A stretch of DNA of 40,509 nucleotides from Lachnospiraceae bacterium (GTDB lineage Bacteria > Bacillota > Clostridia > Lachnospirales > Lachnospiraceae). The stretch covers positions 1 through 40,509 of the forward strand of contig JAILKT010000099.1 of assembly GCA_024693545.1 (NCBI GenBank). The letters run 5' to 3'. The stretch's first letter is position 1; every line of letters starts with the position of its first letter. The notes below the pieces were generated by a model. The model saw only the letters and a list, made by a program, of their open reading frames with translations. It had not been told where the DNA came from and searched no databases. The position numbers and the translations under genes were made by a program. Of the stretch, positions 31,596 to 38,803 are shown piece by piece.

Positions 31596-31632
31596 ATGCA
31601 TAAATCATGCTGAAATTAATGAATATACATTA
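31596..31632. promoter_or_regulatory. Tandem ArgR-box-like palindromes before argC
   Basis: Two palindromic sites, one centred near 31604 (GCAT-AAATC-ATGC) and one near 31624 (TAATG-AATATA-CATTA), lie about 21 bases apart. That is the spacing of paired ARG boxes, and the second resembles the consensus half-site TGAAT. They sit 33 bases before the argC -35 box. A third similar site is at 31695-31710 (TGTATAAATATTCATT), just after the -10 box. These are probable operators for the arginine repressor; this is inference. Confidence 0.45.
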
Positions 31633-31664
31633 GTGAATATCCCTGAAAACAGTGCATTTTTATG

Positions 31665-31692
31665 TTGACATGTGTATAAAAGAGTATATAAT
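31665..31692 (+). promoter_or_regulatory. Perfect-consensus sigma-A promoter for the arg operon
   Basis: TTGACA (31665-31670) and TATAAT (31687-31692) are separated by 16 bases. It lies 32 bases before ATG 31725. Possible ArgR sites flank it. Confidence 0.85.
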
Positions 31693-31724
31693 GGTGTATA
31701 AATATTCATTTGAGGTACATAAAT

Positions 31725-32675
31725 ATGGCAAAAAAAGTATTTGTAGACGGAAGTGAAGGAACGACCGGACTGCGTATATTCGAGCGTTTTGAAGGCAGAA
31801 ATGACATAGAGATTTTGAAGATAGACAGCGAACTTCGAAAGGATCCCACCGAAAGGGCAAAGCTCATCAATGCATCCGACGTGACATTTCTGTGTCTTCC
31901 CGATGCGGCAGCGATCGAAGCGGTTTCTCTTTGTACAAACCCCGATACGATCATCATAGATACATCAACGGCTCACAGAACGAGCGAGGGGTGGACATAC
32001 GGATTCCCCGAGCTTGATAAGGAGCACAGAGATGCGGTAAAGGCATCAAAAAGGATTGCGAATCCCGGATGCCATGCAAGCGGATTTGTGTCGCTTGTAT
32101 ATCCGCTTGTTAAATCGGGAATGATCCCCGCCGACACAAGACTTTGCTGTTTCTCGCTTACCGGATACAGCGGAGGGGGAAAGAAGAAGATTGCCGAATA
32201 TCAGAGCGAAGACAGAGACCCCGAGCTCTGCAGTCCGAGGCAGTACGGACTTGGACAGAATCATAAGCATTTAAAGGAAATGCAGAAGATATGCGGTCTG
32301 GAGAAAGCTCCGATGTTTTCACCCATAATCTGCGACTTTTACAGCGGTATGGAAGTATCGGTATATTTATACAGAGAGATGTTTGATAAAGAGGTACTTC
32401 CGGAGACTTTAAACGCATTCTATCAAAAGTATTACGAAGGATCAAAGCTTGTAAGAGTGACAAATAACGGAATTGCCGAAGAACTCGGCGGATTTATCGG
32501 ATCGAACAATCTTTCCGGTAAGGATTATCTTGAGATCATTGTTACGGGTAACGAAGACAGGATAGTGGTTACTTCGAGATTTGACAATCTCGGTAAGGGC
32601 GCAAGTGCGGCGGCTGTACAGAGCATGAATATCGCGCTCGGCTTTGATGAGACGACGGGTCTTGTTACCGAGTGA
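31725..32675 (+). CDS. argC: N-acetyl-gamma-glutamyl-phosphate reductase (type 2)
   Basis: ArgC reduces N-acetylglutamyl phosphate to the semialdehyde with NADPH, the third step of arginine synthesis. From ATG 31725 (GAGGT at 31712-31716) it has 316 residues. The nucleotide-binding start is KKVFVDGSEGTTGLRIFER. The catalytic Cys is Cys116 in NPGCHASGF. The short form and the VDGSEGTTGL start place it in the type 2 ArgC group. It heads the operon, next to argJ. Confidence 0.95.
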   Translation: MAKKVFVDGSEGTTGLRIFERFEGRNDIEILKIDSELRKDPTERAKLINASDVTFLCLPDAAAIEAVSLCTNPDTIIIDTSTAHRTSEGWTYGFPELDKEHRDAVKASKRIANPGCHASGFVSLVYPLVKSGMIPADTRLCCFSLTGYSGGGKKKIAEYQSEDRDPELCSPRQYGLGQNHKHLKEMQKICGLEKAPMFSPIICDFYSGMEVSVYLYREMFDKEVLPETLNAFYQKYYEGSKLVRVTNNGIAEELGGFIGSNNLSGKDYLEIIVTGNEDRIVVTSRFDNLGKGASAAAVQSMNIALGFDETTGLVTE

Positions 32676-32736
32676 CCTTAAATATAATTAACTGATATGC
32701 TGCCGGGACTGCCGGCGGAAAGGACAGGAGATCATT

Positions 32737-33957
32737 ATGAAACATATAGAAGGCGGTATCTGTGCGGCCAAAGGGTTTAAAGCGGCAGGAATCCACTGCG
32801 GGATACGGGAAGGCCGCGTTAAGAAGGACTTCGCGCTTATTGTCAGCGAGAAAAAGGCGGCAGCGGCCGGCGTGTTCACTCAGAATCTTGTTAAGGGAGC
32901 ACCTGTCGTGCTCTCAATGCAGAATCTTAAAGACGGTCATGCAACAGCCGTTATATGTAACAGCGGAAATGCCAATACATGCAATGCAAACGGAATGGAG
33001 ATCGCACGCGGTATGTGTGATCTTGTGGGAAGGTATCTTCCGATCGATCCCGAAGATGTCATAGTTGCATCGACAGGTGTTATCGGTCAGGAGATGAGTA
33101 TCGGACCGATGGCTATGGGTATGAAAATGCTCGTCGATTCCTTAAGCGATTCACCGCAGGCTTCGAGAGATGCTGCAGAAGCGATCATGACTACCGATAC
33201 TAAGCTTAAGGAGATCGCAGTTGAGTTTGAACTGTCGGGAAAGACGTGCAGAATGGGTGCCATAAGCAAAGGATCGGGAATGATCCATCCCAATATGGCA
33301 ACAATGCTCTGTTTCATGACATGTGACGTGGCAATAAGCCCCGCACTTCTTCAGAAGGCTCTCAGCGAAAATGTGGCGGATACATACAACATGGTAAGCG
33401 TGGACAGAGATACATCGACGAATGATACGCTCACCATTATGTGTAACGGTATGGCGGAAAATGATGTGATAATCGATGAAGGCGCTGATTACGAAGAATT
33501 TAAAAAGGCTCTTTGGGAATGCACGTCATATCTCGCACGCGCTACGGCAGCGGACGGAGAGGGAGCGACAAAGCTTATAGAATGCACGGTTACGGGGGCG
33601 AAGGACAAGGCTGCGGCCAAAGTGCTTGCTAAATCGGTTATATGCTCACCGCTTGTTAAGGCGATGATATTCGGTCGTGATGCCAACTGCGGCAGAGTAA
33701 TGTGTGCGCTCGGTTACGCAGGAGTTCCGTTTGACGTAAGAGATACAAGTGTTACGCTCAGATCAAAGCTCGGCTCGGTCCTTGTGTGCCACAACGGCAA
33801 CGGGCTCGCATTTGATGAAGACAGAGCTCTGATGGTGCTCGGTGATGACGAGATATACATTGATATCAGCGTAGGTGACGGTGAAGGACAGGCAACGGCA
33901 TGGGGATGCGACCTTACCTATGATTACGTTAAGATCAACGGGGACTACAGAACCTGA
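32737..33957 (+). CDS. argJ: Bifunctional ornithine acetyltransferase / N-acetylglutamate synthase
   Basis: ArgJ moves the acetyl group from N-acetylornithine to glutamate, recycling it, and in the bifunctional form also uses acetyl-CoA. The 406-residue protein is a self-cleaving Ntn-type enzyme: the KGSGMIHPNMATML motif at 178-191 gives cleavage before Thr189, which becomes the nucleophile. Other family blocks are NSGNANTCNANG near 75-86, ASTGVIGQ at 111-118, and the FGRDANCGRVMCALGYAG block near 310. It is 61 bases after argC with an AGGAG site. Its presence means argA and argE are not needed for the cyclic pathway. Confidence 0.95.
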   Translation: MKHIEGGICAAKGFKAAGIHCGIREGRVKKDFALIVSEKKAAAAGVFTQNLVKGAPVVLSMQNLKDGHATAVICNSGNANTCNANGMEIARGMCDLVGRYLPIDPEDVIVASTGVIGQEMSIGPMAMGMKMLVDSLSDSPQASRDAAEAIMTTDTKLKEIAVEFELSGKTCRMGAISKGSGMIHPNMATMLCFMTCDVAISPALLQKALSENVADTYNMVSVDRDTSTNDTLTIMCNGMAENDVIIDEGADYEEFKKALWECTSYLARATAADGEGATKLIECTVTGAKDKAAAKVLAKSVICSPLVKAMIFGRDANCGRVMCALGYAGVPFDVRDTSVTLRSKLGSVLVCHNGNGLAFDEDRALMVLGDDEIYIDISVGDGEGQATAWGCDLTYDYVKINGDYRT

Positions 33958-34013
33958 AAGCCCTGCGCTGCAACAGGAATACACGGTAACTACACTCATA
34001 AAGGAGAAAACAT

Positions 34014-34883
34014 ATGGATACCTTCGACAAAGAGAACATAATCAGCTCAATGCAGACAGACATACTTGTGCATGCGCTTCCTTATATCCAGAAATACACA
34101 AACAAGATAGTTGTTGTTAAATACGGCGGAAATGCGATGATCAACGAAGAACTCAAGAACAGTGTAATGCAGGATATAGTTCTTCTTTCACTGATCGGCA
34201 TAAAGGTAGTGCTTGTTCACGGCGGAGGTCCCGAAATATCGGAAATGCTCAAAGCCGTGGGAAAGGAATCAAAGTTTGTCAACGGACTTCGCGTGACCGA
34301 CGCGGAAACAGCCCAGATAGCGCTTATGGTCCTTGCGGGCAAGATCAACAAGAATCTCGTAAATATCATCGGCAGCCTCGGCGGAAAGGCGATCGGACTT
34401 TGCGGACTTGATGCGGGGATGATCGAGGCGGAGAAGTATGATGAGAATCTCGGTTTTGTCGGAAAGATAACGCATATAAATCAAAAGCCTATACTTGATA
34501 TCCTTGAGAAAGGCTATATCCCCGTTATCTCGACGGTAGGCTACGACAACGAAGGTAATGTATATAACATAAACGCGGACACGGCAGCGGCAAGGATAGC
34601 AGGCAAGCTTACTGCAGAGAGCCTTATATCAATGACTGACATAGACGGCATACTCAGAGACAAGGATGACCCTTCAACGCTCATAAAAAAGATCAATGCA
34701 TCGGAAGCACCTCAGCTTATGCGTGAAGGAGTCATTTCGGGAGGTATGATCCCCAAAGTCGATTGCTGTATCGAAGCCATCCGAAGAGGTGTCCGAAAGG
34801 TATTTATCATTAACGGAACAACGCCTCATTCGATACTTGTTGAAATACTTACCGATGAAGGTATCGGTACGATGTTTGTGTGA
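34014..34883 (+). CDS. argB: N-acetylglutamate kinase
   Basis: ArgB phosphorylates N-acetylglutamate using ATP, the second step and the usual site of arginine feedback in cyclic pathways. The 289-residue length is normal. Conserved parts are VVVKYGGNAM at 33-42, LVHGGGPEIS at 67-76, FVNGLRVTD near 87, and GGMIPKVDCCIEAI near 243. An N-terminal helix of about 28 residues is the extension that forms hexamers in arginine-sensitive enzymes, so feedback inhibition is likely; this is inference. AAAGGAG precedes the ATG, 56 bases after argJ. Confidence 0.95.
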   Translation: MDTFDKENIISSMQTDILVHALPYIQKYTNKIVVVKYGGNAMINEELKNSVMQDIVLLSLIGIKVVLVHGGGPEISEMLKAVGKESKFVNGLRVTDAETAQIALMVLAGKINKNLVNIIGSLGGKAIGLCGLDAGMIEAEKYDENLGFVGKITHINQKPILDILEKGYIPVISTVGYDNEGNVYNINADTAAARIAGKLTAESLISMTDIDGILRDKDDPSTLIKKINASEAPQLMREGVISGGMIPKVDCCIEAIRRGVRKVFIINGTTPHSILVEILTDEGIGTMFV

Positions 34884-34944
34884 ACGGATTGCCCTTTTCA
34901 GCGCGGCGAAGGCGTTCAAACGATTCAAAAGTAACAGTGTTAAG

Positions 34945-34965
34945 CGGACAGAGAATGTCCGTTTT
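34945..34965 (+). terminator. Small hairpin with T run between argB and argD
   Basis: CGGACA pairs with TGTCCG around a 5-base loop, followed by TTTT. It lies in the 124-base gap before argD. The stem is short, so it may only weaken read-through within the arg genes. Confidence 0.5.
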
Positions 34966-35007
34966 GGTTCAAACAATATATAGTTTATAAAAACAAGAGG
35001 TAGTGCA

Positions 35008-36192
35008 ATGGAAGAGATCAAGGTTTTGGATAATGATTATATAGCACATACATACGGAAGGTTCGATGTCCTTGTCACCAAGGGAAAAGGCTCTCTTATG
35101 TATGACGAAAAAGGCAGGGAATATATAGATCTCGGTTCGGGTATCGCGGTAAATTCGTTCGGTATCTGTGATGATGAGTGGAAAGACGCCGTTATCGACC
35201 AGCTCGGAAAGGTATCGCATACATCTAATCTGTACTTTAGTTCACCTCAGGCAAAGCTTGCTAAAATGCTTTGCGAAAGGACCGGAATGAAAAAGGTGTT
35301 CTTTTCAAATTCGGGTGCAGAGGCAAATGAGTGTGCGATCAAAGTTGCAAGAAAATACAGCAGCGACAAGTACGGGGAAGGTCGTTCCACGATCATCACG
35401 CTTGTAAACAGTTTCCACGGCAGGACGATCACAACTTTGTCGGCGACGGGTCAGGATGTATTTCATAAGCATTTCGGTCCGTTTACGGAAGGATTTAAGT
35501 ATGCACATGCGGGAGACATAGAGGAACTTAATAAAATTGTCAATGACGGCGGTATTTGTGGTATAATGATTGAACTTGTACAGGGTGAGGGCGGAGTTAT
35601 CCCACTTGACAGGGCATATGTAGATGCAATTGCAAAAATCTGCAAAGAAAAAGACATTCTTTTGATCGTCGATGAAGTACAGACCGGCAACGGACGTACC
35701 GGTAAGCTCTATGCATTCGAAAATTACGGTATAAAGCCTGATATCTTTTCGACTGCCAAAGGTCTTGCGGGCGGTCTTCCGTTCGGAGCCTGCGTTATGG
35801 GCGAAAAAACGGAAAACACACTCGGTAAGGGAGATCACGGATCGACATTCGGAGGAAATCCCATATGTGCAGCCGGAGCACTTTCGATACTTTCGAGAAT
35901 TGACGATAAGTTACTCGATGGCGTTACGAAGAGGTCCGAATTTATCAGAAAGAAGCTTGAAGCAGTTCCCGAAATCGAATCGGTAACGGGACTCGGACTT
36001 ATGCTGGGCATTAGTGTTAATGGAGCGGCAGCGGGCGATGTTGTGGCAAAGGCTATCGAAAAGGGATGTATTATGCTTACTGCAAAAACGAAAGTAAGAC
36101 TTCTCCCGGCTCTAAATATTCCGATGGATGTACTTGAAAAAGGACTTGATATTCTCATAGAGTCGATCAGGGAGTGTGTTTCGGAAAAGTAA
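35008..36192 (+). CDS. argD: Acetylornithine aminotransferase
   Basis: ArgD makes N-acetylornithine from the semialdehyde and glutamate, using pyridoxal phosphate. The 394-residue class-III aminotransferase shows SNSGAEANECAIKVARKY near 100-117, VDEVQTGNGRTGKLYAFE at 221-238 and the PLP-binding Lys251 in STAKGLAGGLPFGA. STFGGNPICAAGALSIL follows near 284. The ribosome site is AAGAGG before ATG 35008. Because a hairpin lies before it, the gene may be partly uncoupled from argCJB. Confidence 0.95.
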   Translation: MEEIKVLDNDYIAHTYGRFDVLVTKGKGSLMYDEKGREYIDLGSGIAVNSFGICDDEWKDAVIDQLGKVSHTSNLYFSSPQAKLAKMLCERTGMKKVFFSNSGAEANECAIKVARKYSSDKYGEGRSTIITLVNSFHGRTITTLSATGQDVFHKHFGPFTEGFKYAHAGDIEELNKIVNDGGICGIMIELVQGEGGVIPLDRAYVDAIAKICKEKDILLIVDEVQTGNGRTGKLYAFENYGIKPDIFSTAKGLAGGLPFGACVMGEKTENTLGKGDHGSTFGGNPICAAGALSILSRIDDKLLDGVTKRSEFIRKKLEAVPEIESVTGLGLMLGISVNGAAAGDVVAKAIEKGCIMLTAKTKVRLLPALNIPMDVLEKGLDILIESIRECVSEK

Positions 36193-36284
36193 GCTGTGGG
36201 AAATGATCCGTTCCGGAAGCGGAAGAACTTGTCACATAGGCGTTTATCAGGGAAATGGGGATAAAAGAAGGTATATACAGAATC

Positions 36285-36290
36285 AGGAGG
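36285..36290 (+). promoter_or_regulatory. Shine-Dalgarno setting the GTG start of argF
   Basis: AGGAGG lies 8 bases before GTG 36299. An in-frame ATG at 36176 overlaps the end of argD and would add 41 residues that do not resemble the family, so GTG is the start. Confidence 0.85.
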
Positions 36291-36298
36291 TTTTCGCG

Positions 36299-37204
36299 GT
36301 GAAACATTTATTAAAATTACAGGATCTTTCAAGTGAAGAGATCACGGAAATATTGAATCTTGCGGATCAGCTTAAATATGAGAACAAGCACAGGATCCCG
36401 CATCAGCATCTGAAAGGTCAGACACTCGGCATGATCTTTACAAAATCATCCACACGTACACGTGTCTCCTTTGAGGTAGGCATGTACCAGCTCGGAGGAA
36501 GCGCACTTTTCCTTTCGAAGGATGATATTCAGCTTGGACGCGGAGAGCCTATCCGCGATACAGCAAGAGTTCTTTCGCGCTATGTGGACGGAATTATGAT
36601 CCGTACATATGCACAGAGTGACGTGGAAGAACTTGCTTCGTTCGGATCGATACCGATCATAAACGGGCTCACGGACTATTGCCATCCCTGTCAGGTGCTT
36701 GCCGATCTTATGACGATCAGGGAGTTTAAGAAGAGCCTTAAAGGCCTTAAGCTTGCCTTTATCGGCGACGGAAACAATATGGCCAATTCGCTCATAGCAG
36801 GCGGAATACTTACCGGAATGGAAGTCGCAGTCGGATGTCCCGATACATATCGTCCCGATGCCGCTCTTTGTGACTGGGCATCCGGGAAGGGCAACCTTAC
36901 GATCACGGACGATATCTATGCCGCAGCAAAAGATGCGGATGTAATATATACCGATGTTTGGGCTTCTATGGGTCAGGAAGATGAGGCTAAGGAGCGTGCC
37001 AAGGTATTTAAGGACTTCTGCGTTGATGATAAGCTTATGAGTACCACAGCCAAGGACTGCATGATCCTTCACTGTCTGCCCGCACATCGCGGTGAGGAGA
37101 TCACCGATGAAGTATTCGAGGCACATGCTAAGGAAATCTTTGAAGAAGCGGAAAACAGACTTCATGCTCAAAAGGCCGTTATGGTCAAGCTGATGAAAAA
37201 ATAA
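36299..37204 (+). CDS. argF: Ornithine carbamoyltransferase
   Basis: ArgF joins carbamoyl phosphate and ornithine to give citrulline. From GTG 36299 it has 301 residues beginning (V/M)KHLLKLQDLSSEEI, a standard N-terminus. The carbamoyl-phosphate motif is SSTRTRVSFEVGMYQLGG (near 47-64), with YAQSDVEELASF and NGLTDYCHPCQVLADLMT following. The ornithine-binding HCLPAHRGEEI is near 264-274. It follows argD by 106 bases. The window holds no argG or argH, so citrulline to arginine is completed elsewhere. Confidence 0.96.
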   Translation: MKHLLKLQDLSSEEITEILNLADQLKYENKHRIPHQHLKGQTLGMIFTKSSTRTRVSFEVGMYQLGGSALFLSKDDIQLGRGEPIRDTARVLSRYVDGIMIRTYAQSDVEELASFGSIPIINGLTDYCHPCQVLADLMTIREFKKSLKGLKLAFIGDGNNMANSLIAGGILTGMEVAVGCPDTYRPDAALCDWASGKGNLTITDDIYAAAKDADVIYTDVWASMGQEDEAKERAKVFKDFCVDDKLMSTTAKDCMILHCLPAHRGEEITDEVFEAHAKEIFEEAENRLHAQKAVMVKLMKK

Positions 37205-37260
37205 AGATCAATTGTTCCGGTCGGTGAACGGTCGAAGAAGATAATTTCGGGAGGTTAAAT

Positions 37261-37761
37261 ATGCGCAGAGTAATGTCTATACTTGTTGAGAATACATCCG
37301 GTGTTCTGAGCCGTGTATCGGGGCTTTTCAGCAGGAGAGGCTATAACATCGCAAGCCTTACCGTAGCCGAGACGCAGGACCCGAAGCAGTCGCGTATGAC
37401 GGTAGTGGCGGACGGCGATGAGCAGATCCTTACCCAGATCCAGAACCAGCTCGAAAAACTTGAAGATGTGATCAGCATTACAACACTGACGAGCCGCGAA
37501 TCGGTTTGCCGCGAACTTATGCTCATAAAAGTTGCGGCTGATATAAAAAAACGTGGTGCCATCATGACGATCGCAGATATTTTTCATGCAAAAGTAGTTG
37601 ATGTTTCGAACGATTCGATTATGATGGAACTGACAGGAAATCAGGATAAGCTTGACTCATTCCTTAAGCTTTTGGTAGATTATAAGATAATCGAAATGGT
37701 CAGAACCGGTGTTACAGGTCTTATGCGTGCCGATTCTACCGATTATTCCGACAATATATGA
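37261..37761 (+). CDS. ilvN: Acetolactate synthase small (regulatory) subunit
   Basis: The small subunit raises the activity of acetolactate synthase and gives it valine feedback, in branched-chain amino acid synthesis. The 166 residues hold an ACT domain at about 1-75 (MSILVENTSGVLSRVSGLFSR, GYNIASLTV) and a C-terminal half (about 76-160) with RELMLIKVAADIKKR and the conserved SFLKLLVDY region. The catalytic subunit (ilvB) is not next to it, unlike in many genomes. GGGAGG precedes ATG 37261. It follows argF by 56 bases and may be read from the same transcript. Confidence 0.92.
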   Translation: MRRVMSILVENTSGVLSRVSGLFSRRGYNIASLTVAETQDPKQSRMTVVADGDEQILTQIQNQLEKLEDVISITTLTSRESVCRELMLIKVAADIKKRGAIMTIADIFHAKVVDVSNDSIMMELTGNQDKLDSFLKLLVDYKIIEMVRTGVTGLMRADSTDYSDNI

Positions 37762-37770
37762 GAAATATGA

Positions 37771-37844
37771 TGCGCCGGAATTCGGCCCGGAATAGGTCAG
37801 CCGATGCTGAACCAAATCCAGCGCACGAGTCTCGGGAGCGAGAC
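37771..37844 (+). other. Folded leader between ilvN and the Mrp gene
   Basis: Pairings within the 121-base gap are TGCGC / GCGCA (37771-37775, 37821-37825) enclosing a small CCGG or GCCG hairpin and GGT-CAGC / GCTG-A-ACC (37795-37801, 37806-37813, loop CGAT). After it comes GTCTCG-GGAG-CGAGAC (37829-37844). This could be a three-way junction followed by a hairpin in the leader of the Mrp gene. I do not recognise a known riboswitch. Confidence 0.4.
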
Positions 37845-37882
37845 CTGAAGAATGTAAATGGTATAATAAAGGAGAAAACAAG

Positions 37883-38731
37883 ATGAGTGATTGTACGCAT
37901 GACTGCGGAACCTGCGGTGAAGAATGTGCATTCAGGGATATGCCTAATATGGACAGCTTCAAGGTTAAAGCAAACGAACACAGCAGTATTAAGAAGATCA
38001 TCGGTGTTGTCAGCGGAAAGGGAGGCGTAGGTAAATCCTTCGTTTCATCCTTCCTTGCCGTTCAGATGAAGAGAAAAGGATATAAAGTCGGCATTTTGGA
38101 TGCGGATGTAACGGGACCTTCCATACCCTCGGCTTTCGGCCTTAAAGGAAAGCTTTACGGTTCCGAATATGGTATCCTTCCGTGCACAACACAGCAGGGG
38201 ATCGATATCATTTCGGTAAACATGATGCTTGAGGATCAGGAAAAGCCGGTTGTTTGGAGAGGACCTGTTATAGCGGGTGTTGTTAAACAGTTTTATACCG
38301 ACGTTGTCTGGTCGGATGTGGATTTCCTTTTTGTTGATATGCCGCCCGGAACCGGAGATGTTCCGCTTACAGTATTCCAGAGTCTTCCCGTTGACGGGAT
38401 TATTGTTGTAACAAGTCCTCAGGAACTTGTTTCGATGGTCGTTGCCAAGGCTGTAAACATGGCCGGAGAGATGAATATCCCGATCATCGGTATTATTGAG
38501 AACTACAGTTACATCGAGTGTCCCGATTGCGGCAGGAAGATTGAGCTGTTCGGCAAGAGCCATGTTGATGAGATGGCAGCCAAGTTCGGACTTGAAGTAC
38601 TTGAAAAGCTCCCTCTGAATCCTCATATCGCCAAGGCTGTTGATGAAGGACTTATCGAGCTTTATGAGAGCGATATCCTTAATGCAACGGCTCAGAAGCT
38701 GGAAGAAAGATTTGTAATGAACGAAGAGTGA
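37883..38731 (+). CDS. Mrp/NBP35-type iron-sulfur cluster carrier ATPase
   Basis: The 282-residue P-loop protein belongs to the Mrp/ApbC/NBP35 group that carries Fe-S clusters to target enzymes in the cytoplasm. The Cys-rich N-terminus has Cys4, Cys8, Cys11 and Cys15 (CTHDCGTCGEEC), a likely cluster site. The deviant Walker A is SGKGGVGKS at 44-52, followed by DADVTGPSIP and VDMPPGTGDVPLT. The bridging CxxC is Cys213 and Cys216 (CPDC). AAAGGAG precedes ATG 37883. The N-terminal Cys motif is like that of NBP35-type proteins rather than proteobacterial Mrp. Confidence 0.93.
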   Translation: MSDCTHDCGTCGEECAFRDMPNMDSFKVKANEHSSIKKIIGVVSGKGGVGKSFVSSFLAVQMKRKGYKVGILDADVTGPSIPSAFGLKGKLYGSEYGILPCTTQQGIDIISVNMMLEDQEKPVVWRGPVIAGVVKQFYTDVVWSDVDFLFVDMPPGTGDVPLTVFQSLPVDGIIVVTSPQELVSMVVAKAVNMAGEMNIPIIGIIENYSYIECPDCGRKIELFGKSHVDEMAAKFGLEVLEKLPLNPHIAKAVDEGLIELYESDILNATAQKLEERFVMNEE

Positions 38732-38734
38732 TCG

Positions 38735-38772
38735 AATGACTATATTGTTCCGAAAGGAAGGATATAGTCATT
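38735..38772 (+). terminator. Strong hairpin with GAAA loop between the Mrp gene and lepA
   Basis: An 11-bp perfect stem (AATGACTATAT / ATATAGTCATT) carries an internal loop and a second 4-bp stem TTCC / GGAA closed by a GAAA tetraloop. Only TTTG follows, so it is not a classic T-tailed terminator. It may end transcription weakly or stabilise a 3' end. Confidence 0.45.
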
Positions 38773-38803
38773 TGAATGAAAAATAATTATTTACAGGACG
38801 TAT

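Noticed and set aside
36176-36298. A longer argF from ATG 36176 overlapping argD
   Set aside because: The 41 extra residues do not resemble the family, and AGGAGG sits correctly for GTG 36299.
37862-37867. TATAAT just before the Mrp gene as a promoter
   Set aside because: Transcription would begin at about 37874, leaving the ribosome site off the message, and no -35 box is seen.
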